A stretch of DNA of 64,000 bases from Rhizobium sp. AC27/96 (GCF_001692325.1 NZ_LXKN01000010.1:62001-126000), one strand, 5' to 3'; positions 10,193 through 21,328 are shown, numbered from the stretch's first letter. Notes: a model not told the origin generated them from the letters alone. Translations and numbers: made by a program.

Positions 10193-10425
10193 GGCCGTCC
10201 CCTTCGCCTCCCTTCGCCAAACTCAGAAGCTTCCGCGCCTCAGGATGAGGGGTGGTCTTTTGCTCGATCATGGGCCGCCTCGATCCTTCGACAAGCTCTG
10301 GATGAGGACGGAGCGAGCTGCGAGCCGGGCGAGAGAACCAGCCCTCATGGTGAGGAGGACCGAAGGGCTGTCTCGAACCACGAGGGCTGGTGGCGGAGGC
10401 CACACGCATCCCCGCCCAATCCATG
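10193..10425. repeat. Intergenic repeat element, rhizobial CTTCGA / CTCACCATGAGG type
   Basis: The 276 bp between the trcR terminator and the yggS stop holds no credible gene. It contains the segments CTTCGACAAGCTC, CCCTCATGGTGAGGAGG and CTCGAACCACGAGGGC. The same segments occur in reverse orientation at 48470-48540 in this window (CCCTCGTGGTTCGAG, CTTCGACGAGCTCAGGAGC, CTCACCATGAGG). Two dispersed inverted copies of one imperfect-palindromic element are therefore seen directly; a structured-RNA or REP-like role is inferred. Confidence 0.65.
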
Positions 10426-10455
10426 ACGCCGTTGCTTTTGTTTTCGCTGAAAGAT

Positions 10456-11115
10456 CTACCGCGTGCCAAAAATCGCCGAACCAACGCGAACGCTTGTCGC
10501 GCCGAAGGCAACCGCGGTTTCATAGTCGCTCGACATGCCCATCGACAGCCTTTCGACACCTGCCTCGCCGGCAAGCTTCGCCAGCAAGGCGAAATGCGGC
10601 CCCGGATTTTCGTCCGCAGGCGGGATGCACATCAGGCCCTCGATCGAAAGTCCGAGCTCCTTGCGGCAGAGGTCGACGAAGGCAACCGTATCATCAGGCG
10701 CGATACCTGCCTTCTGCGGCTCCAGCCCGGTATTGACTTGCACATAGAGCCTGACGTTCTTGCCCTGGCGCTTCATTTCATCGGCAATCGCGCGCGCGAT
10801 CTTCTCCCGGTCGATGGTTTCGATGACATCGAACAGCGCCACCGCATCACTCGCTTTGTTCGATTGCAGCGGCCCGATCAGATGCAGCTCGATGCCGGAC
10901 GTCTCCGCCTTCAGTTCCGGCCACTTGCCCTGGCTTTCCTGCACGCGGTTCTCGCCGAACACGCGCTGGCCGGCCGAAATTGCCGGGCGGATCTGATCCG
11001 CATCGAAGGTCTTGGAAACGGCAACCAGCTGCGCGGAGCCGGCCGCTCGGCCAGCCTGACGCTCCGCTGCCGCGATATGGGAACGAACTTCGTTCAGGCG
11101 CTCTTGAAGTTCCAT
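10456..11115 (-). CDS. yggS: YggS family pyridoxal phosphate homeostasis protein
   Basis: 219 residues from the ATG at 11115, preceded by GAGGCGAAAAG; an in-frame start at 11217 would add 34 atypical residues. It has the single-domain alanine-racemase-like fold of the PLPBP/YggS family: the PLP lysine in LVAVSKTFDADQI, FGENRVQE, LHLIGPLQSNKA, and the C-terminal SMGMSSDYETAVAFGATSVRVGSAIFG phosphate-binding region. It binds PLP without known enzymatic activity and maintains vitamin B6 and amino-acid homeostasis. Divergent from leuS. Confidence 0.96.
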   Translation of the reverse strand: MELQERLNEVRSHIAAAERQAGRAAGSAQLVAVSKTFDADQIRPAISAGQRVFGENRVQESQGKWPELKAETSGIELHLIGPLQSNKASDAVALFDVIETIDREKIARAIADEMKRQGKNVRLYVQVNTGLEPQKAGIAPDDTVAFVDLCRKELGLSIEGLMCIPPADENPGPHFALLAKLAGEAGVERLSMGMSSDYETAVAFGATSVRVGSAIFGTR

Positions 11116-11315
11116 CTTTTCGCCTCGATATTCACGCTTGCTTCTCAGACTTTGCAGTAATGAGGCAGGCGGTCTTTGCCAAGGGCGAATGCGCCGGAAT
11201 CCGGCTTTGCTTTGCAAGATAAAGCACTTGCCGCACCTGCTAAACTTGACGCTTGGGTGGTTTCGTGGTGAAGGTCACCCCTTAATCCCCATGATTTTCC
11301 GGAATACAAGATCAG

Positions 11316-13946
11316 ATGACTATCGAACGTTATAATCCGCGCGACGCCGAGCCCCGCTGGCAGCAGAAATGGAACGAAGACGAGGTCTTCGTGACCGACA
11401 ATGCCGATCCGCGTGAGAAATACTACGTTCTAGAAATGTTTCCCTATCCGTCGGGCCGCATTCACATGGGCCATGTGCGCAACTACGCCATGGGCGATGT
11501 CGTCGCGCGCTACAAGCGCGCCCGCGGCTATAACGTCTTGCATCCGATGGGCTGGGACGCTTTCGGCATGCCGGCCGAAAATGCCGCGCGCGACAACAAG
11601 GTTCATCCGAAGGAATGGACCTACCAGAACATCGCCTCGATGCGCACCCAGCTCAAAGCCATGGGCCTGTCGCTGGACTGGAGCCGCGAATTCGCCACCT
11701 GCGACGTCGATTATTACCACCGCCAGCAGATGCTCTTCATCGACATGATGGAGAAGGGCCTGGTCTATCGCAAGAAGTCCAAGGTCAACTGGGACCCGGT
11801 CGACAACACCGTTCTGGCCAACGAGCAGGTCATCGACGGCCGCGGCTGGCGTTCCGGCGCGCTCGTCGAGCAGCGCGAGCTGACGCAATGGTTCTTCAAG
11901 ATCACCGAATTCAGCCAGGAGTTGCTTGATGCCCTGGACACACTCGACCATTGGCCGGAAAAAGTCCGGCTGATGCAGAAGAACTGGATCGGCCGTTCCG
12001 AAGGCCTGACCATTCGCTGGGAAATCGTGCCGGAAACCGCACCCAACAGCGACCGCGAGATCGCCGTCTATACGACGCGCCCGGATACGCTGTTCGGCGC
12101 CTCCTTCCTGGCGATCTCGGCCGACCATCCGTTGGCCAAGGAAGCTGCAGCAAAGGATGCGGAGATCGAGGCCTTCTGCGAGGAGTGCCGCCGCGCCGGA
12201 ACCTCGCTCGCCGCGCTCGAGACCGCTGAGAAGAAAGGCATGGACACCGGCATCCGCGTGCGCCATCCCTTCGATCCGTCCTGGGAACTGCCTGTCTACA
12301 TCGCCAATTTCGTGCTGATGGACTATGGCACTGGCGCGATCTTCGGCTGCCCGTCCGGCGACCAGCGCGACCTGGATTTCGCCCGCAAATACAATCTGCC
12401 TGTCGTGCCCGTGGTCATGCCGCGTGACGGCGATGCGGCCAGCTTCACCGTCGGCGATGTCGCCTATGATGGTGACGGTGTCATGATCAACTCGCGCTTC
12501 CTTGACGGCATGGGCACGGAAGAGGCGTTCTATACCGTCGCCTCGAAACTATCTGCCGCCAGCCTCGGCAATGCGCCGCAGGCCGAGCGCAAGGTGAATT
12601 TCCGCCTGCGCGATTGGGGCATTTCCCGCCAGCGTTATTGGGGCTGCCCCATCCCGGTCATCCATTGCGATGATTGCGGCGTGCTGCCGGTGCCAAAGCA
12701 GGATCTGCCCGTCCGGCTGCCTGACGACGTTACCTTCGACCAGCCAGGCAATCCGCTCGATCGGCATCCGACATGGCGGCATGTTGCTTGCCCGCAATGC
12801 GGCAAGGACGCTCGCCGCGAGACGGACACGATGGATACCTTCGTCGACTCGAGCTGGTATTTCGTCCGCTTCACCGCACCTTGGGAAAACCAGCCGACCG
12901 ATCAGGCCGCCGCCAACCGCTGGCTGCCCGTCGATCAATATATTGGCGGCATCGAGCATGCGATCCTGCATCTGCTCTATTCGCGCTTCTTCACGCGCGC
13001 CATGCGTGAGACCGGCCACCTCGAGGTGAAGGAGCCCTTCAAGGGCCTGTTTACGCAGGGGATGGTGGTGCACGAGACCTATAGCCGCGGCTCGGGCCTG
13101 ACGCGCGAATGGGTGTCACCGGCCGATATCCGCATCGAGGAAGTGGAGGGACAGCGTCGCGCTACGTTGCTTTCAACCGGCGAGGACATCGCCATCGGCT
13201 CGATCGAGAAGATGTCGAAGTCCAAGAAGAATGTCGTCGATCCCGATGACATCATCGCATCCTACGGCGCCGACACCGCGCGCTTCTTCGTGCTGTCCGA
13301 TTCGCCGCCAGACCGTGACGTCATCTGGTCCGAAGCCGGCGTCGAAGGCGCGCATCGTTTCACGCAGCGCATGTGGCGTCTGGTCTCGGAAGCGGCGGAC
13401 GCGCTGAAATCCGCAAAACCGAAGCCGGCTAAAGAGGGCGAGGCGCTGGCGATTTCGCAGATCGCACATCGCACGCTGAAGGCTGTCCAGGGTGATTACG
13501 ACAAGCTCGCCTTCAACAAGGCGGTCGCGCGCATCTATGAATTCGTCAATGCGCTGGCAGCTCCGTTGGGCAAGGTCGCCGCCGGCCAAGCCGATGCGGC
13601 CTTTGTCTCAGCTTCCCGCGAAGCCGTGGAAATCCTGATTGCGCTGGTTGCGCCGATTACACCGCATCTTGCAGAAGAATGCTCGGCAGTGCTCGGCAAC
13701 ACCAATATGATCGCCACCAGCCCCTGGCCCAGCTATGACGAAGCGCTGGTGATCGAGAACGAGATCGTCTATCCCGTTCAGATCAACGGTAAGAAGCGCG
13801 CCGAATTGACAATCGCGCGCGATGCGGATCAGAATGCCGTGCAACAGGCCGTTCTCGCCCTGGATGCCGTCAAAAGCGCGTTGAATGGTCAGGCGCCAAA
13901 GAAGATCATCGTCGTTCCACAGAGGATCGTAAACATTGTCGTCTGA
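11316..13946 (+). CDS. leuS: Leucyl-tRNA synthetase
   Basis: 876 residues, class I aminoacyl-tRNA synthetase charging tRNA-Leu. The HIGH motif is HMGH at 50-53, and the KMSKS loop is present exactly at 632-636 ([15 protein letters not shown]). The CP1 editing domain is recognisable (about 225-415: [38 protein letters not shown]). A tRNA-binding anticodon domain and the C-terminal extension ([14 protein letters not shown]) are intact. It starts the leuS-lptE-holA run; its stop lies inside the lptE start region (11-nt overlap). Confidence 0.98.
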   Translation: MTIERYNPRDAEPRWQQKWNEDEVFVTDNADPREKYYVLEMFPYPSGRIHMGHVRNYAMGDVVARYKRARGYNVLHPMGWDAFGMPAENAARDNKVHPKEWTYQNIASMRTQLKAMGLSLDWSREFATCDVDYYHRQQMLFIDMMEKGLVYRKKSKVNWDPVDNTVLANEQVIDGRGWRSGALVEQRELTQWFFKITEFSQELLDALDTLDHWPEKVRLMQKNWIGRSEGLTIRWEIVPETAPNSDREIAVYTTRPDTLFGASFLAISADHPLAKEAAAKDAEIEAFCEECRRAGTSLAALETAEKKGMDTGIRVRHPFDPSWELPVYIANFVLMDYGTGAIFGCPSGDQRDLDFARKYNLPVVPVVMPRDGDAASFTVGDVAYDGDGVMINSRFLDGMGTEEAFYTVASKLSAASLGNAPQAERKVNFRLRDWGISRQRYWGCPIPVIHCDDCGVLPVPKQDLPVRLPDDVTFDQPGNPLDRHPTWRHVACPQCGKDARRETDTMDTFVDSSWYFVRFTAPWENQPTDQAAANRWLPVDQYIGGIEHAILHLLYSRFFTRAMRETGHLEVKEPFKGLFTQGMVVHETYSRGSGLTREWVSPADIRIEEVEGQRRATLLSTGEDIAIGSIEKMSKSKKNVVDPDDIIASYGADTARFFVLSDSPPDRDVIWSEAGVEGAHRFTQRMWRLVSEAADALKSAKPKPAKEGEALAISQIAHRTLKAVQGDYDKLAFNKAVARIYEFVNALAAPLGKVAAGQADAAFVSASREAVEILIALVAPITPHLAEECSAVLGNTNMIATSPWPSYDEALVIENEIVYPVQINGKKRAELTIARDADQNAVQQAVLALDAVKSALNGQAPKKIIVVPQRIVNIVV

Positions 13947-14457
13947 TACTCTCTTCAAGTTCGCCCGCATCGCCGGCATTGCGTCTCTGGTGGCTGTTAC
14001 CGGCCTTCTGTCCGCCTGCCAGGTGAAGCCGCTCTATGCCCTGAGCACCGGCGTCACCCAGAAGCTGTCGGAAGTATCCTTCTCCGACGCCAATTCGCGC
14101 GTCGGCCAGGAAGTCCGCAACCAGCTGATCTTCATCGCCGGCCGCGGCGCCGGTGAAGCCAAGACGCCAAAATACACGGTTGACCTGAGTGTTACCTCGG
14201 CAACCGGCGGCGTTCTCTATCTGCCGTCTTCAGATACATCGGGTGCCGGTCGTACGACGGTAACCGCCTCCTTCACCCTGAAGGAGGCAATCACCGGCAA
14301 GGTAGTGAAATCCGGTAGCCGCGCGGTAACCTCGCTGGTCGACTTCCCGACACAGGAATTCGCCAAGCAGCGCGCAATCCGCGATTCGGAAGACCGCGCC
14401 TCCCGCGAAGTCGCCGAGATGGTGGCTGCCGACATCGCTGCTGCGCTCAGCCGCTGA
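13936..14457 (+). CDS. lptE: LPS assembly lipoprotein LptE
   Basis: 173 residues. Signal sequence with a lipobox VTGLLSAC, Cys28 being the predicted lipidation site, then a mature domain starting QVKPLYA. Matches the alphaproteobacterial LptE family, the outer-membrane lipoprotein that plugs LptD during LPS insertion. The start is TTG at 13936, which has GAGGA about 8 nt upstream and overlaps the leuS end; no better-placed ATG exists before the signal peptide. The leuS-lptE-holA order matches other Gram-negatives. Confidence 0.9.
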   Translation: MSSDTLFKFARIAGIASLVAVTGLLSACQVKPLYALSTGVTQKLSEVSFSDANSRVGQEVRNQLIFIAGRGAGEAKTPKYTVDLSVTSATGGVLYLPSSDTSGAGRTTVTASFTLKEAITGKVVKSGSRAVTSLVDFPTQEFAKQRAIRDSEDRASREVAEMVAADIAAALSR

Positions 14458-14470
14458 TCAAGAGCGCGGC

Positions 14471-15508
14471 ATGGCGGAAATCAAGTCTCACGAGTTTGAC
14501 GGATTCCTCCAAAATGCCGCGCGCAATTACCGGATCTTCGTCATTTATGGCCCGGATCGCGGCCTGGTATCCGAGCGTGCCGCTCAGATTGCGGCCAAGA
14601 CCGGCGTGGATCTGAAAGATCCGTTTTCCCTTATCAAGCTGGATGTTGGTGATCTCCAGAACGACGCGGGCCGCCTGTTGGACGAGGTCAATGCCATCGG
14701 CCTCTTTGGCGGCGAAAAGCTCGTCTGGATTCGCGGCGCCGCCAACGAAAAGGCCCTGGTCGATTCGCTGCAGATCATTGCCGGCAATCCGCCGGATGGC
14801 AGTTTTGTCATCATCGAGGCCGGTGATCTCAAGAAGGGTTCCGGACTGCGCAAGGTTGTCGAGCCTGCGCGCAGCGTAGCGACAATCCCCTGCTATGCGG
14901 ATGATACTAGAGCGCTCAATAGCCTGATTGATACCGAACTGGCGAGTGAAGGCCTACGGATCACGCCGGCCGCACGCCAGGTGCTGCTGGAGCTTCTCGG
15001 CGGCGATCGAATTGCCTCGCGCAATGAAGTCCGCAAGCTGGCACTCTATTGCCGCGGGCTGGGCACGATAGAGGAAGAACACGTCACCGAAATCATCGGC
15101 GATGCCAGCGCCGTCTCCGCCGACGATGCGGTCGACGCGATCCTGAAGGGCGATTCGGAAGCCTTCCTGCATGCCATGCAAAAGATCTCCACCTCGAAGA
15201 CACCGATGTTTCTGGTGTTGCAGGGCTGCCTCAAGCAGTTTCAGCTGCTGGATGCGATGCGTGCCGAAATGGATGAAAAGCGATCGGCTCCGGCACAGGT
15301 CATGCAGTCACACGGCCGCCATCTGCATTTTCGCCGCAAGCCGATTATCGAACAGGCGCTCAAGACGTGGACGGCCCCTGCCATTGCACGTGAGATGAAC
15401 AGGCTGCAATCAGCCATCCTCCAGACACGCCAGCGCGCCAGCCTTGAGGATACGATTGCCACGCAAACCTTGCTCGCAACCACGCTGCAATCAGCCCGTA
15501 AAAACTAA
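14471..15508 (+). CDS. holA: DNA polymerase III delta subunit
   Basis: 345 residues, the usual length for HolA. Wrench subunit of the clamp loader that opens the DnaN ring. Family features: N-terminal YRIFVIYGPDRGLVSERAAQIA in the atypical P-loop position, LFGGEKLVWIRGA, a central LLELLGGDRIASRNEVRKLALYC segment and a C-terminal helical collar domain (FLVLQGCLKQFQLLDAM). It lies 13 bp after lptE and is convergent with parB. Confidence 0.94.
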   Translation: MAEIKSHEFDGFLQNAARNYRIFVIYGPDRGLVSERAAQIAAKTGVDLKDPFSLIKLDVGDLQNDAGRLLDEVNAIGLFGGEKLVWIRGAANEKALVDSLQIIAGNPPDGSFVIIEAGDLKKGSGLRKVVEPARSVATIPCYADDTRALNSLIDTELASEGLRITPAARQVLLELLGGDRIASRNEVRKLALYCRGLGTIEEEHVTEIIGDASAVSADDAVDAILKGDSEAFLHAMQKISTSKTPMFLVLQGCLKQFQLLDAMRAEMDEKRSAPAQVMQSHGRHLHFRRKPIIEQALKTWTAPAIAREMNRLQSAILQTRQRASLEDTIATQTLLATTLQSARKN

Positions 15509-15531
15509 GGTTTCACGAAAAGCACATTGCT

Positions 15532-15577
15532 CCCATCAGCGCTTCACGAATCGCTGATGGGATCTATCATATTGTTT
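15532..15577. terminator. Hairpin between convergent holA and parB
   Basis: Perfect 10-bp stem CCCATCAGCG/CGCTGATGGG with a 10-base loop, 24 bp after the holA stop. A TTTTT run follows only 12 bp later, so intrinsic termination on the plus strand is plausible but weak. It may act for both convergent transcripts. Confidence 0.5.
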
Positions 15578-15624
15578 TTACTAAATTTTGTGCAAAAGTC
15601 GCTACGCAGATTTTCGAAATTACC

Positions 15625-16512
15625 CTAGCGGCGCTCGAGCAGCCGGCAGATTTCCTCAAGCTGCTCCAGCGTCTTGTAGGATATTTTGACCTGCCCGCCA
15701 CTGCCGCGATGGTTGATCGCAACATCCAAGCCAAGCGTATCCGACAGAGTGCGCTCCAGCGCCAGCGTATCGGAATCCTTTTCATCCTTGCGCGGCCCGG
15801 CGGGACGGGGATCATTCTGCGCCTTGATATCGTTCTGCGCCAATCGCTCGGCATCGCGAACCGACATGCCCTTGGAAACGATTGTGCGGGCGAGGGTGGT
15901 GGGATCGGATGTCGACACCAGCGCTCGCGCGTGGCCAGCCGAGAGACTGCCGCCGGCAAGCATGTCACGCACGGGATCAGGCAGCTTGAGCAAGCGCAGG
16001 GAGTTGGCGACGTGGCTGCGGCTTTTGCCGATGATCTCGCCAAGATCATTTTGCGTATAGCCGTGCTCGGCAATCAGCTGCTCATAGCCCAGCGCTTCTT
16101 CCAATGGATTGAGGTCGGCACGCTGGACATTCTCGACAATGGCGATTTCGAGCGCCGTCTTGTCGTCCACATCGCGAACGATGACCGGAATCTCAATCAA
16201 ACCAGCGAGTTGGGCTGCCCGCCAGCGTCTTTCACCGGCGATAATCTCATAGCGATCCGTCGAAACAGTGCGAACGACGACCGGCTGCACAATGCCGTGC
16301 TGGCGAATGGAGCTGGCGAGATCGTGAAGCTCGGTTTCATCAAAGTAGCGGCGCGGATTGCGTGGATTGCGGCTGATGAACTCGATCGGCACCATGCGAT
16401 CCGGATTGACCGCCGGTTTCCCGGCATCCACAGGGGTCGGCTGGTCCATCTCTCCGATGAGAGCTGCTAGTCCGCGCCCAAGACGCCGCTTCGAAGGATC
16501 ATCATTCATCAC
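15625..16512 (-). CDS. parB: Chromosome partitioning protein ParB
   Basis: 295 residues. CTP-dependent clamp that loads at parS and spreads. N-terminal RLGRGLAALIG, the CTP-binding motif GERRWR at 93-98, ENVQRADLNPLEEA, a helix-turn-helix for parS binding (YTQNDLGEIIGKSRSHVANSLRLL) and a C-terminal dimerisation domain (VKISYKTLEQLEEICRLLERR). It follows parA by about 30 bp. Four parS-like sites lie within the next 11 kb. Start: two adjacent ATG codons; the outer one is used. Confidence 0.97.
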   Translation of the reverse strand: MMNDDPSKRRLGRGLAALIGEMDQPTPVDAGKPAVNPDRMVPIEFISRNPRNPRRYFDETELHDLASSIRQHGIVQPVVVRTVSTDRYEIIAGERRWRAAQLAGLIEIPVIVRDVDDKTALEIAIVENVQRADLNPLEEALGYEQLIAEHGYTQNDLGEIIGKSRSHVANSLRLLKLPDPVRDMLAGGSLSAGHARALVSTSDPTTLARTIVSKGMSVRDAERLAQNDIKAQNDPRPAGPRKDEKDSDTLALERTLSDTLGLDVAINHRGSGGQVKISYKTLEQLEEICRLLERR

Positions 16513-16541
16513 CGGTACTCACTCTGGAACAAATACTATAA

Positions 16542-17339
16542 TCAGGCTGCGGCCTTGCGTTGCCGCTCTCGCTGGATAACTTCGGAGGCCAGCTGCAAAT
16601 AGGCTTGGCTGCCCGCGCACTTCAAATCGTAGAGAATAGCAGGCTTGCCATAGGAAGGGGCCTCGGACACGCGTACGTTGCGCGGAATCAACGTATGGTA
16701 GACTTTTTCGCCCAGATGCGTACGCACATCGCTGACAACCTGCTGGGCGAGATTGTTACGGGAGTCAAACATTGTCAGCACGATACCCTGAATATCGAGC
16801 GACGGATTGACGGTACGCCGAACCTGGTCAACGGTCTCGAGCAACTGGCTGAGGCCCTCAAGCGCAAAGAATTCGCACTGCAACGGCACCAACACCGAAT
16901 GCGCCGCCGCCATGGCATTCATGGTTAACAAATTGAAAGAAGGCGGGCAGTCGACCAGAATATAGGAGAAGGAAAGCGCATCCGGGGTATTCAGCGCACC
17001 ACGAAGCCTGAAGACGCGATCCGGCTGCTGCGCAATTTCCATCTCGACGCCAAGCAGATCCATCGTTGACGGCACGATGAAGAGATTTGGAACGGCAGTT
17101 TCCTGCACAGTCTCCAGAATCGTGTGGGTGCCGGCCAAAAGGTCATAGGATGATTGCTTTCGATCCCGACGCTCAATACCGAGGCCGGTGCTCGCATTAC
17201 CCTGCGGATCAAGATCAACGATCAAGACGCGCTCGCCAATTGCGGCCAGCGCCGTCGCCAGATTGATCGCGGTCGTGGTCTTTCCGACGCCACCCTTCTG
17301 ATTTGCGATGGTAATAATCCGATTTCGCTCGCCGATCAT
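16542..17339 (-). CDS. parA: Chromosome partitioning ATPase ParA
   Basis: 265 residues from the ATG at 17339. A TTG at 17354 would add five residues and cannot be excluded. Deviant Walker A motif KGGVGKTT, Walker B VDCPPSFN and the switch region VLIVDLDPQGNAST identify a ParA/MinD-type ATPase. It forms a nucleoid-bound gradient that drives ParB-parS complexes from oriC towards the poles. Gene order rsmG-parA-parB with short spacing is the standard origin-proximal arrangement. Confidence 0.96.
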   Translation of the reverse strand: MIGERNRIITIANQKGGVGKTTTAINLATALAAIGERVLIVDLDPQGNASTGLGIERRDRKQSSYDLLAGTHTILETVQETAVPNLFIVPSTMDLLGVEMEIAQQPDRVFRLRGALNTPDALSFSYILVDCPPSFNLLTMNAMAAAHSVLVPLQCEFFALEGLSQLLETVDQVRRTVNPSLDIQGIVLTMFDSRNNLAQQVVSDVRTHLGEKVYHTLIPRNVRVSEAPSYGKPAILYDLKCAGSQAYLQLASEVIQRERQRKAAA

Positions 17340-17360
17340 CTGTCGCACATCCAATTCCGG

Positions 17361-17978
17361 TTAAATCAGGCGCCGAAGGCGGCTCAGTTCCAAAATCACG
17401 GAATCTCGCTCGACGACACTCTGATGTTTTACCAGATCGAATTCCCAACGACCACGGGCTTTCTCGAGCTCGCGTTCATAATCCCGGCCTTTATGCAGCA
17501 GAAGAATCAAATTCTCGTTGCGCTCGAGCCAGGGAGCCGAATAATCGAGCAGCCCTTCAAGCTCGGCGAGGGCGCGCGCTGAAATGATATCGCAATGTTG
17601 GATGGCAGCCGGCGCTTCCTCAATCCTAACAGCATGAACAGTGCCGCGAGCGCCACATTCCCGCAGACAGACACGCAGAAAAGCGGCCTTCTTCTGGTTG
17701 CTCTCCACCAGATCGACATGCCCGGCCCCGTGTTCTGCAAGCAGAATCGCGGTGATAACCCCCGGAAAACCACCGCCGCTACCCAGGTCAACCCAATGAT
17801 CAGTCCTGGGGTGAATCTGGAAAATCTGTGCGCTGTCAGCGATGTGACGCCGCCAGAGGTCATCAATCGTCGATGGCGCTACGAGGTTGATGGTCTTGGC
17901 CCACTTCTGGAAAAGCTGGGCAAAATGCTGCAACCGCTCCTGTGTTTCACGTGAAACACGCACACCGTTCAATTCCAT
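17361..17978 (-). CDS. rsmG: 16S rRNA (guanine527-N7)-methyltransferase
   Basis: 205 residues from the ATG at 17978, preceded by GAGAG; a TTG at 18002 is the alternative. Rossmann-fold methyltransferase with the SAM motif [26 protein letters not shown] and ISARALAEL. Methylates G527 of 16S rRNA; loss gives low-level streptomycin resistance in other bacteria. Its codons 7-12 (R-V-S-R-E-T) encode a perfect parS palindrome. Confidence 0.96.
   Translation of the reverse strand: MELNGVRVSRETQERLQHFAQLFQKWAKTINLVAPSTIDDLWRRHIADSAQIFQIHPRTDHWVDLGSGGGFPGVITAILLAEHGAGHVDLVESNQKKAAFLRVCLRECGARGTVHAVRIEEAPAAIQHCDIISARALAELEGLLDYSAPWLERNENLILLLHKGRDYERELEKARGRWEFDLVKHQSVVERDSVILELSRLRRLI
17943..17958. 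promoter_or_regulatory. parS: parS site 1, perfect palindrome inside rsmG
   Basis: TGTTTCACGTGAAACA, a full 16/16 match to the conserved bacterial parS palindrome, located in the 5' end of rsmG next to parA and parB. Confidence 0.95.
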
Positions 17979-18004
17979 ATTTTGGACTCTCAAACCTTGC
18001 AAAC

Positions 18005-19885
18005 TTAAGAAACAAGCTTTTGCTTCTCTGTACCACCCAGCTTCCGAAGATGTGCCAGCAGCAAGGAAATAGCGGCCGGGGTCATCCCGTCGATGCGGGA
18101 TGCCTGAGCAATATTCTTCGGACGAGCAGCGCTCAGCTTCTGCTTCAGCTCGTTGGACAGGCCGGATAGAATGGCAAAATCGAAGTCGGTGGGAATAGCG
18201 CGCTCCTCTTCCTTCCTCGCCTGAACGATATCTGCCGTCTGCCGATCCATATAAACGGCATAGGCCGCCTCAATCTCGACGGCCTCGCCGACGTTGCGCT
18301 CGATCGAGCCCAATTGCGGCCATAGCCGCGACAGCGATTCGATCGACTGATCCGGATAGGAAAGAAGTTCGTAGGCAGACCGCCGTTGGCCGTCCTTGTT
18401 CAGATGCAAACCCGCTTTTGCCGCCTCGCTCGGCGTCACCGACAGCTCTTTCAGCTGAATACGCGCCTCCTCGAGCTTTTTTGTATAACGCTCGAACCGC
18501 TGCGCGCGGTCAGCGCCAACGCAGCCAATAGCCTGCCCGATCGGCGTCAGGCGCACATCCGCATTGTCAGCTCGCAACGACAGCCGATACTCCGCCCGGG
18601 AGGTGAACATACGATAGGGCTCGGCAACGCCTCGCGACGTCAGATCATCGATCATGACGCCGATATAGGATTCTGTACGGCTGAACTCCACCGGCTGCCC
18701 GCCAGATGCCAGCCGCGCAGCATTCAACCCGGCAACAAGACCCTGGGCGCCAGCCTCTTCATAGCCGGTAGTGCCATTGATCTGGCCCGCCAGGAACAAT
18801 CCCGGGATTTTCTCGACTTCCAGCGACAGCTTCAGCTCCCGCGGATCGACGTGGTCATACTCGATTGCATAGCCGCATTGCAGGATGCTGACTCGTTCCA
18901 GACCCGGAATGGTTCTGATGAAGGAATCCTGAACCTCCTCGGGCAGGGAGGTCGAAATGCCGTTCGGGTAAACCGTCGTGTCGTCGAGACCTTCCGGTTC
19001 AAGGAAGATCTGGTGGCCGTCGCGCTCACCGAACTTGACGATCTTGTCCTCAATCGACGGGCAATAACGCGGGCCGATACCCTCGATCTGGCCGGAATAC
19101 ATGGCGGAACGATTGAGGTTCTCCGCAATGATCCGATGAGTTTCGCTCGTTGTACGCGTCACCCCACACTCGATCTGAGGATTTGTGATACTATCGGTCA
19201 TGAAGGAAAATGGTGTCGGATCCTCGTCCGCACCTTGCCTACCAACTGAATCCCAATCGATGGTACTGCCATCCAGGCGAGCCGGTGTCCCGGTCTTGAG
19301 ACGACCGAGTGCCAGGCCAAATCGCAGCAGCGTCCCGGACAGGCCGACGGACGGCTCTTCACCAACACGGCCGGCTGGAATCTTCTTATCACCAATATGG
19401 ATCAGGCCGCGCAAAAAGGTGCCGGTCGTTAGAACGACGGCGCCGCAGCGGAAAATTCTGCCATCCTTCAGCACGACGGCCGAAACACGCCCCTGTTCTA
19501 TCGTCAGATCGAAGGCATCACCTTCAATCACATCAAGATTCGGGGTGTTGTCGATTTCCGCCTGCACCGCGAGCCGATAGAGCTTGCGGTCAGCCTGGGT
19601 CCTAGGGCCACGAACCGCAGGGCCTTTTTTCCGATTCAGCATACGGAATTGGATACCACCGGCATCGGCCATGCGGCCCATGAGACCATCCAGGGCGTCG
19701 ATCTCGCGCACAAGATGCCCCTTTCCAAGTCCGCCGATGGCCGGATTGCAGGACATGACGCCGATCGTGCTGCGCTTATGGGTGATGAGAGCCGTGCGGG
19801 CGCCCAAACGCGCAGCCGCAGCCGCGGCCTCGCTACCGGCGTGGCCACCCCCTACAACGATGACATCATATATAGTGTCGAGCAT
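18005..19885 (-). CDS. mnmG: tRNA uridine-5-carboxymethylaminomethyl modification enzyme MnmG (GidA)
   Basis: 626 residues. FAD-binding motif [14 protein letters not shown] at the N-terminus, [37 protein letters not shown] and [22 protein letters not shown] are all classical GidA signatures. The C-terminal domain (about 550-615, [39 protein letters not shown]) binds MnmE. With MnmE it installs cmnm5 or nm5 at wobble uridine 34. It lies between mnmE and rsmG; the 120-bp gap to mnmE contains two parS-like sites. Confidence 0.98.
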   Translation of the reverse strand: MLDTIYDVIVVGGGHAGSEAAAAAARLGARTALITHKRSTIGVMSCNPAIGGLGKGHLVREIDALDGLMGRMADAGGIQFRMLNRKKGPAVRGPRTQADRKLYRLAVQAEIDNTPNLDVIEGDAFDLTIEQGRVSAVVLKDGRIFRCGAVVLTTGTFLRGLIHIGDKKIPAGRVGEEPSVGLSGTLLRFGLALGRLKTGTPARLDGSTIDWDSVGRQGADEDPTPFSFMTDSITNPQIECGVTRTTSETHRIIAENLNRSAMYSGQIEGIGPRYCPSIEDKIVKFGERDGHQIFLEPEGLDDTTVYPNGISTSLPEEVQDSFIRTIPGLERVSILQCGYAIEYDHVDPRELKLSLEVEKIPGLFLAGQINGTTGYEEAGAQGLVAGLNAARLASGGQPVEFSRTESYIGVMIDDLTSRGVAEPYRMFTSRAEYRLSLRADNADVRLTPIGQAIGCVGADRAQRFERYTKKLEEARIQLKELSVTPSEAAKAGLHLNKDGQRRSAYELLSYPDQSIESLSRLWPQLGSIERNVGEAVEIEAAYAVYMDRQTADIVQARKEEERAIPTDFDFAILSGLSNELKQKLSAARPKNIAQASRIDGMTPAAISLLLAHLRKLGGTEKQKLVS

Positions 19886-19941
19886 AATCGCGATCCTCGA
19901 TGAAGCCGCTTGTTTGGCACATCGGTTTTGGGAGTCAAGAA

Positions 19942-19957
19942 GGTTTCACGTGAAACG
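19942..19957. promoter_or_regulatory. parS: parS-like site 2, between mnmE and mnmG
   Basis: GGTTTCACGTGAAACG: the inner 14 bp GTTTCACGTGAAAC is perfectly palindromic and matches parS; only the outermost bases differ. Confidence 0.85.
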
Positions 19958-19992
19958 TCAGCAAATGGTGCCACCGGCAGTGTCGTTGCCCG

Positions 19993-20008
19993 TGTTTCAC
20001 GTGAATCA
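19993..20008. promoter_or_regulatory. parS: parS-like site 3, between mnmE and mnmG
   Basis: TGTTTCACGTGAATCA matches 15 of 16 positions of parS. It is centred 51 bp from site 2 and just touches the mnmE stop codon. Confidence 0.85.
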
Positions 20009-21328
20009 TTTGCCGATGCAGAATTCCGAGAAGATAACATCGAGCAAATCCTCGACATCGACCCGCCCGGTAATACGGCCCAGGCTGTTTGCGCTTTGCC
20101 GTAGATATTCCGCCCTTATGTCGAGACCGTGGCCTGCTGAACCTACCGCGGCATCCAGGGCCTCCAGGCTCTCCGAGAGCAACCCCCGATGGCGCAATCG
20201 GCTTGGCAAGGCGAGGGACAAGGACGCCGAGCGATCCTGCAGGTTCTTCAGCAGGCATTGATGAAGCATCGCCAATCCCGATCCGGTCTCCGATGAAACC
20301 AGCAGGTCGTAGTCACCTTCGCCACCGTCATCATGAATATCGGACTTCGTCCCGATCGTCAGGACATCACCGGTGAAGTCGGGAAAGTCTCTCTGAGCGG
20401 GCCGGCCGATTTCGGCAAGGGACAGAACCAGATCAGCATCGGCAACCGTTTTGAGCGCGCGGCGAATTCCTTCCCGTTCGATACGCTCCTCCGTTTCGCG
20501 CAACCCGGCTGTATCGTACAGCTTGACGGCATAGCCCTCAATATTGAGGTCGACATGCAGAACATCTCTGGTCGTTCCAGCGACATCCGTTACGATCGCC
20601 ACTTCACGTTTCGCCAGTATATTCATCAGGCTCGATTTGCCGGCGTTTGGTGGGCCGGCAATAACCACCTTCAAGCCATCCCTGATGATTTCACCGAAAT
20701 CGGCTCCGGCCAGATGGTCCGATAGTTCGGAACGGAGCCGTTCCATATCCTTCCACACCAGGTCCGACACTGAGCCCGGAACATCATCCTCATCGGCAAA
20801 ATCAAGTTCGGCCTCGATCAGCGCCCTTGCATGAGTGAGGCGATCAGCCCAGCCATCATAGAGATCCGAGAGACCGCCGGCCGCATGCTCCATGGCGAGC
20901 CGCCGCTGCATCTCCGTTTCCGCGCTGATGAGATCGGCAAGGCCTTCGACTTCTACAAGATCCATCCTGCCGTTTTCCATGGCACGTCTTGTGAATTCAC
21001 CATGTTCAGCGAGGCGGCAATCATCAAAGGTAGCAAGCTCCGCCAGCAGTGCAGCAACGACCGCCTTGCCGCCATGAACGTGGATCTCGACACAATCCTC
21101 GCCCGTGAAAGAGGCTGGACCCGGAAATATGAGGACGAGCCCACGGTCGATAAGAAGACCGTTACGAGTCCGAATCGGTTTAAGGGCTGCATGTCGCGCC
21201 GGCGGTAAAGCGCCTGCCACTGATTCAGCGACGGTCAAAGCCGCGGCGCCGCTGATGCGAACCACCCCCACACCGGCCGGAAGGCTCCCACTCGAGAGAG
21301 CGTAGATCGTTTTGTTTGTCGCGTGCAT
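20006..21328 (-). CDS. mnmE: tRNA modification GTPase MnmE (TrmE)
   Basis: 440 residues from the ATG at 21328 ([14 protein letters not shown]). N-terminal THF-binding domain ([33 protein letters not shown]), a helical domain interrupted by the G domain ([33 protein letters not shown]) and the C-terminal catalytic CIGK. Works with MnmG on wobble uridines. A TTG 30 nt upstream would add ten atypical residues. Origin-proximal location as in many bacteria. Confidence 0.97.
   Translation of the reverse strand: MHATNKTIYALSSGSLPAGVGVVRISGAAALTVAESVAGALPPARHAALKPIRTRNGLLIDRGLVLIFPGPASFTGEDCVEIHVHGGKAVVAALLAELATFDDCRLAEHGEFTRRAMENGRMDLVEVEGLADLISAETEMQRRLAMEHAAGGLSDLYDGWADRLTHARALIEAELDFADEDDVPGSVSDLVWKDMERLRSELSDHLAGADFGEIIRDGLKVVIAGPPNAGKSSLMNILAKREVAIVTDVAGTTRDVLHVDLNIEGYAVKLYDTAGLRETEERIEREGIRRALKTVADADLVLSLAEIGRPAQRDFPDFTGDVLTIGTKSDIHDDGGEGDYDLLVSSETGSGLAMLHQCLLKNLQDRSASLSLALPSRLRHRGLLSESLEALDAAVGSAGHGLDIRAEYLRQSANSLGRITGRVDVEDLLDVIFSEFCIGK

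Noticed and set aside
15387..15393. CACGTGA core in holA as a parS site
   Set aside because: Only the central 7 bp match; flanks do not complete the palindrome.
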